Assembly: GCA_031002005.1 (NCBI GenBank)
Contig: JARYHS010011408.1
Coordinates: 220,327,473 to 220,391,472 of the forward strand
Origin: Vandiemenella viatica
Lineage: Eukaryota > Arthropoda > Insecta > Orthoptera > Morabidae
DNA length: 64,000 nt
Direction of reading: 5' to 3'
The position numbers and the translations under genes were made by a program. Shown piece by piece: positions 12,494-22,868 of the stretch. The notes beneath the pieces are model-generated. The model saw only the letters and a list, made by a program, of their open reading frames with translations, had not been told where the DNA came from and did not search any database. Positions within the stretch are counted from its first letter, which is position 1, and each line of letters starts with the position of its first letter.

Positions 12494-13596
12494 AGGTAGC
12501 CACACACGTGGAGGCCGGGCCGCAGGGAAACAGTCCGCGGGCCAGACCGCAGGGATTTCATCGAAGTGGCGCTGCACACACACACGGGGGGTTAAAATCC
12601 TCAAGGGTTTCTCAGTCTCAGAGTTGGCTTCACGATGGCAGCATCCGATGATGTGCACGCGTTGGCTGCTGTTACTATTTTCTTTATTGAATCTGTCACA
12701 GTGCTACCTCTCTCAAAGTTGCCTAGTAAAACTTGAAGCAGCCTTTTTCTGTATTTCCATATCTTCATAAAAGCTTCCTATCATATTTAAAAAATAATCG
12801 TAACTCGGATAACCAGACTTTTACTGTAATTGATTTATTCCCATTCGTAAATACATCAACAACATAAAATTAAGTTTAAATGACATAAAAACTAAATTAA
12901 AATAATATTAGTAACCGTTGCTCACTGTAAGACATTCCTAAACAGCCCATTTCCACTTGAAACAGGGTGTCATTATTTTTTCTGCTATCAGAATTTGATT
13001 GGTCGGAAGGCCACTTAATTTTATGGCAACGGTTTTGCTAACAACGTCAAAGTGATCTTCTTGCAGCCGTTTTTTTTTTTTTTTTAATGTTCTTCAGCAC
13101 ATCACTTCGCAAAGATTCATTTGATAATGGTTTAATATTGCTGATTTTTTTTTAGTATTGATTCTTTTTATTTTTTTGCATTTGGTTCATTCTCCTTCAA
13201 TATTTATGCCAGCTTGGCGTAGGTAGCTTCTCGTTTGTTTGTGTCGTTGTATTCCTGGTACTTCAATTCCTATAGACAGGGCTCACTATCATATATATTT
13301 ATAAACACGGAACATCACGAAACGGAACATTAGAAACAAAACAGAGAAACAAAATTGCAACACATACAGGCAGTCACAAGAAATCCTCGAAGGCCGACTG
13401 ACCGCAGGACACACGCTGAGATTCTCACCCTCCCTCCCGGCCTTCCAGGAAATAAGAATTGTTTTTCGGCGGGGATTTGGCCGCACTGGGGTGCGGCCAC
13501 GGCCTCAAGAAAGTGCCCACACACGTGGCAGGATCCCGCAAGGCCGTGACCATTGCGTCCAAATCCCGTGGGTTTCCCGCACGTGTGTGGTGGCCT
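12494..13596. mobile_element. PIF/Harbinger-like nonautonomous element
   Basis: Ends are AGGTAGCCACACACGTG and, inverted, AGGCCACCACACACGTG. TAA lies outside both ends (12491-12493, 13597-13599), the 3-bp duplication typical of this superfamily. The outer 150-200 bp at each end are GC- and CpG-rich and repeat CACACACGTG-like blocks; the interior is AT-rich. No intact transposase is seen, so this is probably a deletion derivative. Confidence 0.75.
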
Positions 13597-13599
13597 TAA

Positions 13600-14230
13600 T
13601 GATGATTCTGGGCAGAAACATTAGGAATATCATATCACTGGCACAGAATTTGATAGCTGGATATGAAACAAAAGTCTTAAAATACAAGCTATGTCAGAAT
13701 TAGCACAATTATTGAGTACAGAGTTTTGGCACTTATGGATATCAAATATTTTGTCTGAAGAGTAGATGACTCACTAAAAATTTTAAGGAGTTTAACTGTT
13801 AGGAATAGAAATATAAAAAGTGTGGTGTAAGAAAGTCAACCAGAAATGAGATCTAAATTATCACTCATATTAAAATGCCACTTCCAGACAATGAATGACC
13901 ATTTTGGTGCTAGAGACCCGCTGGCATATTTGGGAAATAAAACAATAGAAAGTCACTGAATACTTCAAGGAGTGCCAAATAAAAAAACAACATGAGTAAA
14001 AACTTATCGAATCAATATTCAGGTTTACTTCAGTGGGAAAATTTACTGTAACTTCTGTCAGTCAAAGATGACAAGCACATAACCTGGGTACCTGAAATGA
14101 ACGTGTAATGGGAGCATCAAGGTAGACATGGTTTTTAACTTATGGCAAGGTTTTACAAACTAGGGGAAGCAAAATTATCTGATAATCATTATTTTGATGC
14201 GAGTACAGTATTTTGTTTTCCCTATGTTTT
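13600..14230. other. No recognised feature
   Basis: AT-rich single-copy-looking sequence. Nothing was recognised on either strand. Confidence 0.4.
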
Positions 14231-14244
14231 TCTTCTAGTATTAA

Positions 14245-15317
14245 TGCAACTAAGGAAAATGGAAGCGGCTTCTAGGCGATATAAATAAGAAAAGAAAGGG
14301 AAATTAACCCACCACATACCAAAGTGGACGGATGCGATGAGAGAACACTAATGCTGACAAACAAACTACACAATATTTCGGCATGTGCCTTGTTCACAAA
14401 TAGAAAAAATGGGCCATTAGGCTCGGAACGTGTGTGCGCACCGAACGTTACCTAATGACTAACCGTGTTGTGGTGGGGGGGGGATAAGGAGTGGACTATC
14501 GATATCGGTATACAATGTCTGAGATAATATATTTAATATTTTGGCAGGCGATGGTAAAATGAGCAAATGTAGTAAGGTACGGTATAAACATGGCAAAAAA
14601 AAAAACCCACCACAGGAGAAACTTTCCCCATTATTGGACATGCCACCTGTTCAACCACTCATCTTATATACCAACTAACTTGCTGCTTTTGCACCAGTTC
14701 TTACATAGGCCTCACCACACAGCAACTCTCTGTTAGAATGAATGGCCACAGACAAACAGTCCATACTCGTAACCTGTACCTTCCAGTACCAGAACATGCC
14801 AATAGCCATGATTCCAACAACCTCAACGACTGTTTCACTGTGAGAGCAGTCAGAGTTTTCCCTGACAGCACCACTGCAGCAGAACTCCGGAGATGGGAAC
14901 TAGCGTACCAGAATATCCTGGATACAGGACACCCACCTGGACTTAACCACCGTTAAATTCCAACTAACCCAACACTACCTTTTTTTTCCTCTGCCATGTT
15001 TATACCGTACCATTACTACATTTGCTCATTTTACCATCGCCTGCCAAAATATTAAATATATTATCTCAGACATTGTATACCGATATCGATAGTCCACTCC
15101 TTATCCGTCCCCCTCCCCCCCTACCACAACACGGTTAGTCATTAGGTAACGTTCGGTGCGCACACACGTTCCGAGCCTAATGGCCCATTTTTTCTATTTG
15201 TGAACAAGGCATATGCCGAAATATTGTGTAGTTTGTTTGTCAGCATTAGAGTTCTCTCATCGCATCCGTCCACTTTGGTATGTGGTGGGTTAATTTCCCT
15301 TTCTTTTCTTATTTATA
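14245..15317 (+). mobile_element. Short Penelope-like element with inverted arms and 14-bp duplication
   Basis: Arms of about 320 bp (about 14280-14600 and 14990-15317) are inverted copies. TCTTCTAGTATTAA occurs at both outer borders (14231-14244 and 15318-15331). The centre encodes only the C-terminal GIY-YIG part of a Penelope protein. A ~35-bp unpaired tail lies outside the left arm. Copies of the arm sequence recur at 49291-49477. Confidence 0.8.
14640..14956 (+). pseudogene. GIY-YIG endonuclease remnant of a Penelope-like element
   Basis: The frame includes IYQLTCCFCTSSYIGLT, the GIY-YIG signature, an Arg (SVRMNGH) and C-terminal [10 protein letters not shown], ending at TAA. The same C-terminus is found in the larger Penelope copy (near 50515-50590). 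The reverse transcriptase is entirely missing. Confidence 0.8.
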
Positions 15318-15689
15318 TCTTCTAGTATTAAAGAATAAATGTTTGTGATATAGTATCTTTGCAACCTTTAACATAAATTACTCAATTTTGTTACACTTGT
15401 TGAAGTTTTAATCTTTGATATAGTGGTTTCATTAACATATTCCGTGTATCCTAAGTTATTAATTTCAGAAAATTGAAGAAATAAAAAAAACAAAGTCATG
15501 TAGTCTAAGCACAATATTATCAGAATCAAAAGGTTGTGGAGTCCATTTGTGTTTTAGCATAGTCTTTAGTGGACATATTGGAAAGTAGTGTCATACGAGA
15601 TGCAGTGGGATCTGTGCCACCGAAAGATATACTGCTGATTTTAAACTAGCGCAACAGCTTTCAAACCATGAAGGTAGTGAGGTAGTTTT

Positions 15690-16200
15690 TACATGTTATC
15701 TTGGTTGTCCGGGTTTGAACAGAGTCAATTTATCGAAACCTAACGTTTCAGCCATCATTTTGTGGCCTTCTTCAGACGACTGTCGTAGCTGGAATCACTG
15801 CTGCCTATATATAGCTCCCGATGAACGTGCTAACCATTTGGAGATATGTCACTAAAGCTGCCGCCGGCAGCTTTCCTAATCAAGCATCAAGTTGTAGCCC
15901 GCCATCCGCGTTCATATTATCTGGTCTTTTTTTATTTCCAACACTTTTCTGATACGCCTGGACCACCATCTGCTTTCTTTAACCAGTAAACTAATGTCAC
16001 TAAATAAAACTGTGTACACACTGTCAGCAGAATGTTAGTGCACTCGTCGGGAACCATATGTAGGCGGTAGCGATTCCAGTCACGACAGTCCTCTGAAGGA
16101 GGCCACAAAACGATGGCTGAAACATTAGTTTTCGATAAACTGAAGCGGTTCAACCTGGACAACCAAGATAACATCGACCACGGGAGTCTGCACATCCACT
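15690..16200. mobile_element. Inverted-arm element resembling Penelope pseudo-LTRs
   Basis: About 130 bp at 15698-15830 recurs inverted at 16040-16175 (including ATCTTGGTTGTCC, TTTCAGCCATC and TTTTGTGGCC). The interior 15835-16035 has no recognisable protein. The arms contain a hammerhead-like core. It is assigned to the Penelope group because of this architecture only. Confidence 0.5.
15725..15790 (-). ncRNA. Hammerhead-ribozyme-like core
   Basis: On the minus strand, CTGAAGA is followed by a short stem (AGGCC...GGCT) and GAAAC, matching the hammerhead order CUGANGA, stem II, GAAA. Helix III would be very short, as described for ribozymes of Penelope-like elements. Helix I is not obvious. 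The opposite arm has CTGAAGG in place of CTGAAGA. Confidence 0.35.
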
Positions 16201-16327
16201 ACATGAAAATCAACAGCGAAAAGATCCATTTATTTATTTTTTTTGGTGCTTTTGGGCGCGTCGACGACTTGGTCATTAGCGCCCTAACTCAAACACAAAA
16301 TGACAATGTGGGATAAAATTAGCTACC

Positions 16328-16680
16328 GTCTGCATGGCCGACTGTAAAGGGGTCGGCCACACAGACAGCATAATAAAATACGAAAACACTGATTAAAATA
16401 CCGCCTACATGGCCGACTGTAAAGAGGTCGGCCATGCAGACAGGAGGTTTAATTAAACATTGAAACAATTATTGTAAAATAGCGAAAAGTAAACAATCTA
16501 ATAACACTGGCTGGTTGGCTGTAAAAGGGCCAACCAGCTTACACAAACATTAAAAAGACTGTCTGAATGGCTGTAAAGGGGCCATCCAGTTGTAAAATGT
16601 CGATCTAAAAAACAAAACAAAAAATAAAAACCGAATAACTCAGTACATGGATTGGTGGTTGTAGATGGACCACCAAACCA
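16328..16680 (-). ncRNA. Five hairpins with a shared 11-nt loop in the LINE 3'UTR
   Basis: Inverted repeats at 16328-16366, 16401-16447, 16511-16537, 16563-16589 and 16648-16680. Plus-strand loops are CTGTAAAGGGG, CTGTAAAGAGG, CTGTAAAAGGG, CTGTAAAGGGG and the looser TTGTAGATGGA. Inner stems differ but still pair: GGCCGA/TCGGCC (twice), GGTTGG/CCAACC, ATGG/CCAT, GGTGG/CCACC. The transcript sense would be the minus strand. Confidence 0.7.
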
Positions 16681-16689
16681 TTCTAAAAA

Positions 16690-16917
16690 CTAGGCCGATC
16701 TACCCAAACTTTTTGGGGTAAGGCCGGCCATATTACAAAATTTTAAAACCTTCACCACATTGTCATTATTTAAAATTACGGGCAGATCGTTAGCTAAGCC
16801 AACGTCTGCCCTTATATTTAAAAACTTTACGCAGTCGGTTAAACTGTGGCGCACCGTCAGAGGTACGCCACAAGCATCACATTCCGGAGGGTCCTCTCGG
16901 CGGAGAAGGGAAACCAT
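16690..16917 (-). pseudogene. LINE C-terminal zinc-knuckle region
   Basis: Contains CDACGVPLTVRHSLTDC, a Cys2-His-Cys-like knuckle common at the end of LINE ORF2. It ends with PKSLGRSA and a stop. It is out of frame with the RNase H upstream, so the LINE is broken. Confidence 0.65.
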
Positions 16918-17067
16918 GAGTCAGAGGACAGTGCCCTATACGGAGGCGAGTAAGGAGAACCTCATCCCCTCCTCGCCCGCTGGAAGGAGCTGCTCCACGG
17001 CTGAACGGTCTGTTTGACCAGCCGGAGCTTATTATGCTCAACTTCCAGCCACTGCCTCTGCCAAACA

Positions 17068-17388
17068 TCAAAAACAAATCTCTTCGCCACTGAAGCAAGG
17101 TCTGACTTTGGGACCGGTTTCAAAGTCGGTTCTGACCTTGTCGCAGGCTAACTTGGCAGCTTCATCAGCTGCCTCGTTCCCTCTGATTCCCACATGGCCC
17201 GGTACCCAGCAGAATAATACCTCCTTTCCACAAGATTGAAGGGGGAAAGCACGGCGTCCTGGATGTCCTGGGACTAGATGATCTGCTGGATACATGTTTC
17301 CTATGGCCTGAATACAGCTCAGGGAATCACAGCATATGACGAAACACTTATCGCGATTTACTTTCATATGCTGGAGCGACTTTAGCAC
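17068..17388 (-). pseudogene. LINE RNase H domain
   Basis: CCDSLSCIQAI carries the second catalytic Asp, and FCWVPGHVGIRGNEAADEAA is the C-terminal RNase H signature with the last acidic residues. The N-terminal D/E part lies to the right and is disrupted before the gap. Confidence 0.8.
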
Positions 17389-17581
17389 GGCGTAGCACTA
17401 GGCAGTAAAAACGCTGCACCTGCCGTCAAGTTATATGTGTAAGTCGCTCGAGGGAACACGACGGAGCAGCCAACTCCGTTAGCCTGCTTAGACCCATCCG
17501 TAAATACCGGGGTTAAAATTAGGATGCTGGTTTAAGACATCTCTAAATTCTGATAAAAACAATATCCGCGGTACACAGTTT

Positions 17582-18581
17582 NNNNNNNNNNNNNNNNNNN
17601 NNNNNNNNNNNNNNNNNNNNNNNNNNNNNNNNNNNNNNNNNNNNNNNNNNNNNNNNNNNNNNNNNNNNNNNNNNNNNNNNNNNNNNNNNNNNNNNNNNNN
17701 NNNNNNNNNNNNNNNNNNNNNNNNNNNNNNNNNNNNNNNNNNNNNNNNNNNNNNNNNNNNNNNNNNNNNNNNNNNNNNNNNNNNNNNNNNNNNNNNNNNN
17801 NNNNNNNNNNNNNNNNNNNNNNNNNNNNNNNNNNNNNNNNNNNNNNNNNNNNNNNNNNNNNNNNNNNNNNNNNNNNNNNNNNNNNNNNNNNNNNNNNNNN
17901 NNNNNNNNNNNNNNNNNNNNNNNNNNNNNNNNNNNNNNNNNNNNNNNNNNNNNNNNNNNNNNNNNNNNNNNNNNNNNNNNNNNNNNNNNNNNNNNNNNNN
18001 NNNNNNNNNNNNNNNNNNNNNNNNNNNNNNNNNNNNNNNNNNNNNNNNNNNNNNNNNNNNNNNNNNNNNNNNNNNNNNNNNNNNNNNNNNNNNNNNNNNN
18101 NNNNNNNNNNNNNNNNNNNNNNNNNNNNNNNNNNNNNNNNNNNNNNNNNNNNNNNNNNNNNNNNNNNNNNNNNNNNNNNNNNNNNNNNNNNNNNNNNNNN
18201 NNNNNNNNNNNNNNNNNNNNNNNNNNNNNNNNNNNNNNNNNNNNNNNNNNNNNNNNNNNNNNNNNNNNNNNNNNNNNNNNNNNNNNNNNNNNNNNNNNNN
18301 NNNNNNNNNNNNNNNNNNNNNNNNNNNNNNNNNNNNNNNNNNNNNNNNNNNNNNNNNNNNNNNNNNNNNNNNNNNNNNNNNNNNNNNNNNNNNNNNNNNN
18401 NNNNNNNNNNNNNNNNNNNNNNNNNNNNNNNNNNNNNNNNNNNNNNNNNNNNNNNNNNNNNNNNNNNNNNNNNNNNNNNNNNNNNNNNNNNNNNNNNNNN
18501 NNNNNNNNNNNNNNNNNNNNNNNNNNNNNNNNNNNNNNNNNNNNNNNNNNNNNNNNNNNNNNNNNNNNNNNNNNNNNNNNN
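17582..18581. other. Assembly gap (1,000 N)
   Basis: Unbroken run of exactly 1,000 N. The round length suggests a placeholder, not a measured size. Open frames spanning it are artefacts. Confidence 0.99.
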
Positions 18582-18594
18582 GAGTGCCCTTCGC

Positions 18595-18735
18595 ATTAAA
18601 AGATAAAAGCGTTTGCCATTGATAAAAGTCAGTTTTAAGGCCCGCAAAATTACAGTCGAGACCGGGATTTGAACCCGGACCTACAGGTTTCAATCGCACG
18701 CAGTAATCATTTGAGTCACCAGTCCGAATATAGGG
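18595..18735 (-). repeat. tRNA-derived SINE-like sequence
   Basis: The minus strand has a plausible A box (TGACTCAAATGATTA) and, about 30 bases on, a strong B box within GGTCCGGGTTCAAATCCCGG. No cloverleaf with paired acceptor ends is evident, and unrelated sequence follows, so a SINE head is more likely than a tRNA gene. Confidence 0.6.
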
Positions 18736-18739
18736 TGTG

Positions 18740-20005
18740 ATGAAAATAAGTTTTCAAACATGATAAAATAAACATATTCTTTTTCTATACCATATATTTT
18801 TTGTTATCAAAAGACACGAATCCACTTTTACAAGTTTGAATACATATTTTTCAGTACTTCTAGATTAGTCTTGCGCCTGGTTACGGCGCGCTATTCGGGT
18901 GTGGGAGGTTCGGTTACAAATGCGGATTTCGGCTGCAATTTTTGTGGGTCGTAAAATTGGTCTTCACTCTGGCAAAGCTCTGATTTTTTTAATGCGAAGA
19001 TGCTCGGACTTTTCCTACATTTTACGAACATCTGATGAACATGGATAAAAAAAAATACTTTTTTTAAGGCAAATAATAACATGAAAACAACATTTAGTCG
19101 TAAGGGAAGGGAAATTTCCGAACTCTCTCGATGCGCTTCTCCACATCTAGCAGGCCGATACTGATCCGCACCGTCAAAACATAAACCAATCCAATGACGG
19201 CCGAGTGTCGGACTAGGCCCGATCTTCAGAGGCCTCTATAAAACCACTTTCGATTACCGGCTAAAATCTGCCATATTGGCTATTGAACATGAAGTACTAA
19301 ACTTGATAATTTTGAAGATGTGATTTACGAGTTTGCAGCTGTTAAAGCTAAAAAGAGAAGATTGTTTTTAGTTTATTGTGTTTTTAAATGCAGTTAATAT
19401 TACAATTTTACTAACTATAATTTTTAATAACATAAATGTTTATTTAATTATATTTATTAATATGATATTTTACACTTACAAGATATTATATTTTACTTAA
19501 TTTTGAATTTAAATTTTCGAGGGCTGACCCATCGATATCCGCCCGGTGTCACCCACGCTAGCTACGCCACTGTTGGTAGGTATTAATTGAAATTCTTTAC
19601 AAACATCAACGAAGTCATGGGCAACAGTTAGTATATATATAAAATTGTGGGCCCAGTAAAGAACCCGTTGGTATCCCACATCTGATAAATCCCCCTCAGA
19701 AAACATTGAACCACATAACGCATCATTAATGTTTCAATTACACTATTTAGAAGGAGAAAGTGTATCCACCTATTTAAGCTATTTATTACTGAAGATTTTC
19801 AAACCTGTAATGTAAATGTAAAAAAATAAAATAAAATGACAATCTATGATTTGAACACATCATCTACGGTTAGATAATTATTTCAGTAAAATATTTACAA
19901 TTACATGAATATTGTAGAACGGAATAATACGAAGCGTGTTTTGAAAATGTTGTGACCTGGTTTTGTGGTAGATGTTTGGTATTAAAACATAGCAGTTGTT
20001 AGGGT
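18740..20005. other. AT-rich sequence, no gene recognised
   Basis: Apart from the hAT-like end near 19500-19572, nothing was recognised. A GC-richer patch at 19120-19260 may be another repeat relic. Confidence 0.4.
19500..19572 (-). mobile_element. Terminal fragment of a hAT-like element
   Basis: The minus strand reads CAGTGGCGTAGCTAGCGTGG from 19572, a typical hAT terminus. The other end was not found nearby, so this is a truncated copy. Confidence 0.4.
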
Positions 20006-20013
20006 GTAGAATG

Positions 20014-20706
20014 CATGGAGGAAAAGAAATATATGAGAGACGACGCAAGGGACCTTCACCACTCATTGAAGTGACGCAGGGTGGAGAGGAGTGGGAAGGC
20101 GTGGCAGCCCATATTACCTATCCATACAGACAGGCGGAATATGTACAAAAACCTCAAGGGGACTCTAGGATAAACGTGACGCCGCAATCTGATGATGGAT
20201 TATTATGTAAACTCGATGAGACAAATAAAAAATGAACAATAAAATTTTTTGATATCCTGCTTAGATTTCGAGATATTCTGTCTCAAATGTGAGATGTTTT
20301 TGGTTAAAATTCAGAGGAAAACATTGGTTAAAGTCAGATTTGACGATGGATTCTTATTTAAAAAAGACGAGACAAATAAAATATAAAGAATAAAAATTTT
20401 CGATATCTTGCCTAGTACTCGAGATATACTGTCTCAAAAGTAAGTTGAAATACAGAAGAAAAATTTCCAAAAAGTTAAATTTGTTGATGGGTTCTTCTGT
20501 AACACGACGAAAAAAAAATCGAAAATAAAGTCTAAAATTTTTCAATATCTTGCTTAGTTTTCGGGATATACTGTCTCCAAATAGCAATTGTATGGATACG
20601 TAATATGGCTGCTGACGCACTGCGCTTGCGTAGTATCAGCCGATAGTTTAGAGCCGGCATCACGGAATAAGCAGTATTTCTTCTCCATATATTTCTTTCC
20701 TCCATG
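20014..20706 (+). mobile_element. CATGGAGG element, copy 1 (8-bp duplication)
   Basis: Ends CATGGAGGAAAAGAAATATA and, inverted, CATGGAGGAAAGAAATATAT. Flanks are GTAGAATG (20006-20013) and GTAGAATC (20707-20714), seven of eight bases alike. The interior is built of degenerate ~130-bp units around CTCGAGATATACTGTCTC. A tip starting CA with 8-bp duplications is a pattern of the P superfamily; hAT is the alternative. No coding sequence is present. Confidence 0.7.
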
Positions 20707-21648
20707 GTAGAATCATGGAGGAAGGAATATATGGAGACGACGCAAGGGACCTTCACCACGTACCGGAGTGGAACTGGATAGAGAGAAGTGGGGTGGGAAT
20801 GCCACCATATTGCTTGGCCGTAGAAACACGGGGAATAGGCACAAAAACCTCAAGGGAATCATAAGACAACGTTGGCACCGCAATTTGATGATGAATTATT
20901 ATGTAACTCGACGAGACAGATCAAAAATGAAGAATAATTTTTTTTATATATCGTGCTTAGTTCTCGAGATATACAGTCTCAAAAGAGTGGAGTTTCTGAT
21001 GGAAATTCAGAAGAAACATGTCCCCAAAGTCAAATTTGATGATAGATTATTATATAAAACGATGATACAAATCGAATATAAAGAATAAAAAATTTCGATA
21101 TTTCGTTTAGTTCGCGAGATTTTCTGTCTCAAAAGTGAGGTTATTAGTTTATGAGGGGATTCAACGATAACCGTGGCGCCGCAATTTGATGAACTCTTTT
21201 TTAACTCGATGAGAAAAACTGACAGTAAAGAATCAAATTTTTTGATATCTCGCTTAGTTCTCGAGGTCACGTACCTTAAAATTGACATGTTTATGTTGAA
21301 ATGGGGGTGTAAGGGTTTGGGAGAGGCTATAGCCTACTAGCCTTTTCCAACCAAATGTCAACCTCTCCTTCACGTGGTGCACCCTGTTTGCACGGACGAG
21401 GCCCTGGCGACTGAAAGATTCCCGGTATAGGAATCAACCACTGCTTGCCAACGACCTCCGAAAGGAGGGCGGAAGAGCGAGGAGCGGTTCAGGGCACCCT
21501 CTTGCCCTTGGGGTTGGAAACGGCCCCTAAAGGCGGATGAATCAGAAATGATCAACGGCATGGGAATGCAGAAGGCAACGGGAAACCACTGCATTAAAGA
21601 CCCTAAGGGTATCCCGAGGACATGTAATCCTCTCAAATTACATATATC

Positions 21649-22793
21649 ATGATGGCTTCTTCCTGGGTAAAATATTCCGGAGGCAAAATAGTCCCCCAAT
21701 CGGATCTCCAGGTGCGGACTGCTCAGGGAGGAGTCATCAGAATGGATAGATACATTCTACGGGTCGGAGCGCGGAATGTTAGAAGTCTGAATAGGGCAGG
21801 TAGGTTAGAAAACTTAAAAATGGAGATGGAACAACTTAAGTTAGATATTGTTGGGATTAGTGAGGTTAAATGGAAGGATGCACAGGATTTCTGGTCTGGG
21901 GATCACAGGATAATTAGCACACAAGCTGTCAATGGAGTCACTGATGTAGGATTTGTAATGAACAAGAAAGTAGGGAAACGGGTGAGTTATTATGAACAGT
22001 TTAGTGATAGGATTATTTTGATGAGGTTAGAAACTAAGCCCATCCCAACCACATTAGTACAAGTGTATATGCCAACATCACAAGAAGATGACGAAAAAAT
22101 AGAAAAAATATACGCTGAAATTGAAGAATTAATCCAATATGTGAAGGGGGAGGAAAATCTAATAATCATGGGTGATTGGAATGCAATAGTGGGAGAAGGA
22201 AAAAGGGGAATACTGTAGGAAGTTTTGGTCTAGGAGAAAGAAATGAGCGAGGAAGCAGGTTGCTAGAATTTTGTGAAAGATATAAGCTAGTAGTGGCAAA
22301 CACACTGTTCAAGAACCATGCAAGACGAATATACACCTGGAAACGTCCTGGGGATACAGGCAGATATCAGCTAGATTATATCATGGTCAAACAGAGATTC
22401 AGGAATCAAGTTCTAGATTGTAGAGCGTACCCAGGAGCAGACATAGACTCTGACCATAATTTGATAATAATGGAGTGCAGGCTGAAATTTAAGCGAATAA
22501 GGAAGCAGTATGAGCAGAACAGACTGGAAGTGAATAAACTGAAACAATCTAGCAGAAGAGAAAAATTTGCAGAAATGCGTCTGAGAAGTAACTCTGAAAG
22601 GAGCTCAACTGAGGACGAATGGAATGCATTAAAGACCGAAATAATGAAAGCTGGTAAAGAAACATTAGGCTTTAGGGAACAAGGTGCCCGAAAACCTTGG
22701 ATCACAGAAGAAATTTTGGAACTAATGGATCAGAGGAGAAGGTACAAAAATGCTCAGTATGAAGCAGGAAGAGAGCAAGTACAGGCAATTTAG
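21649..22793 (+). pseudogene. RTE endonuclease domain (frameshifted)
   Basis: Motifs in order: WNVRSL-like start ([17 protein letters not shown]), DIVGISEVKW, VQVYMPTSQEDDEKIE, IIMGDWNAIVGEG, then after a frame change near 22205 RYQLDYIMVKQRF and DIDSDHNLIIMECRL. The catalytic Glu of ISE, the Asn of DWNA and the terminal SDH are present. The single frame change lies in an A/G-rich stretch. Confidence 0.85.
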
Positions 22794-22868
22794 AAATCAA
22801 ATAAATAGGAAATGCAAAATAGCAAAAGAAAAATGGCTACAAGCAAAGTGTGAAGAAGTAGAAAGGAA

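Larger units (their letters stand above)
16213..17581 (-). mobile_element. LINE 3' end with RNase H (truncated by assembly gap)
   Basis: The minus strand carries an RNase H domain, then a CCHC-like motif, then a 3'UTR ending in a short A-rich tail (AAAAAAAATAAATAAATGG) near 16213. This order is typical of I/R1/Jockey-type LINEs that keep RNase H. The upstream RT lies in or beyond the gap. Confidence 0.75.

Noticed and set aside
13355..13549. Overlapping open frames on both strands
   Set aside because: They lie in the GC-rich end of the Harbinger-like element, where stops are scarce by composition.
17488..18699. Long minus-strand open frames across the gap
   Set aside because: They exist only because N was translated as unknown residues; the flanks are a LINE end and a SINE head.
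18655..18735. A functional tRNA gene
   Set aside because: B box and a plausible A box are present, but no acceptor stem or full cloverleaf could be drawn and repeat-like sequence continues past it.
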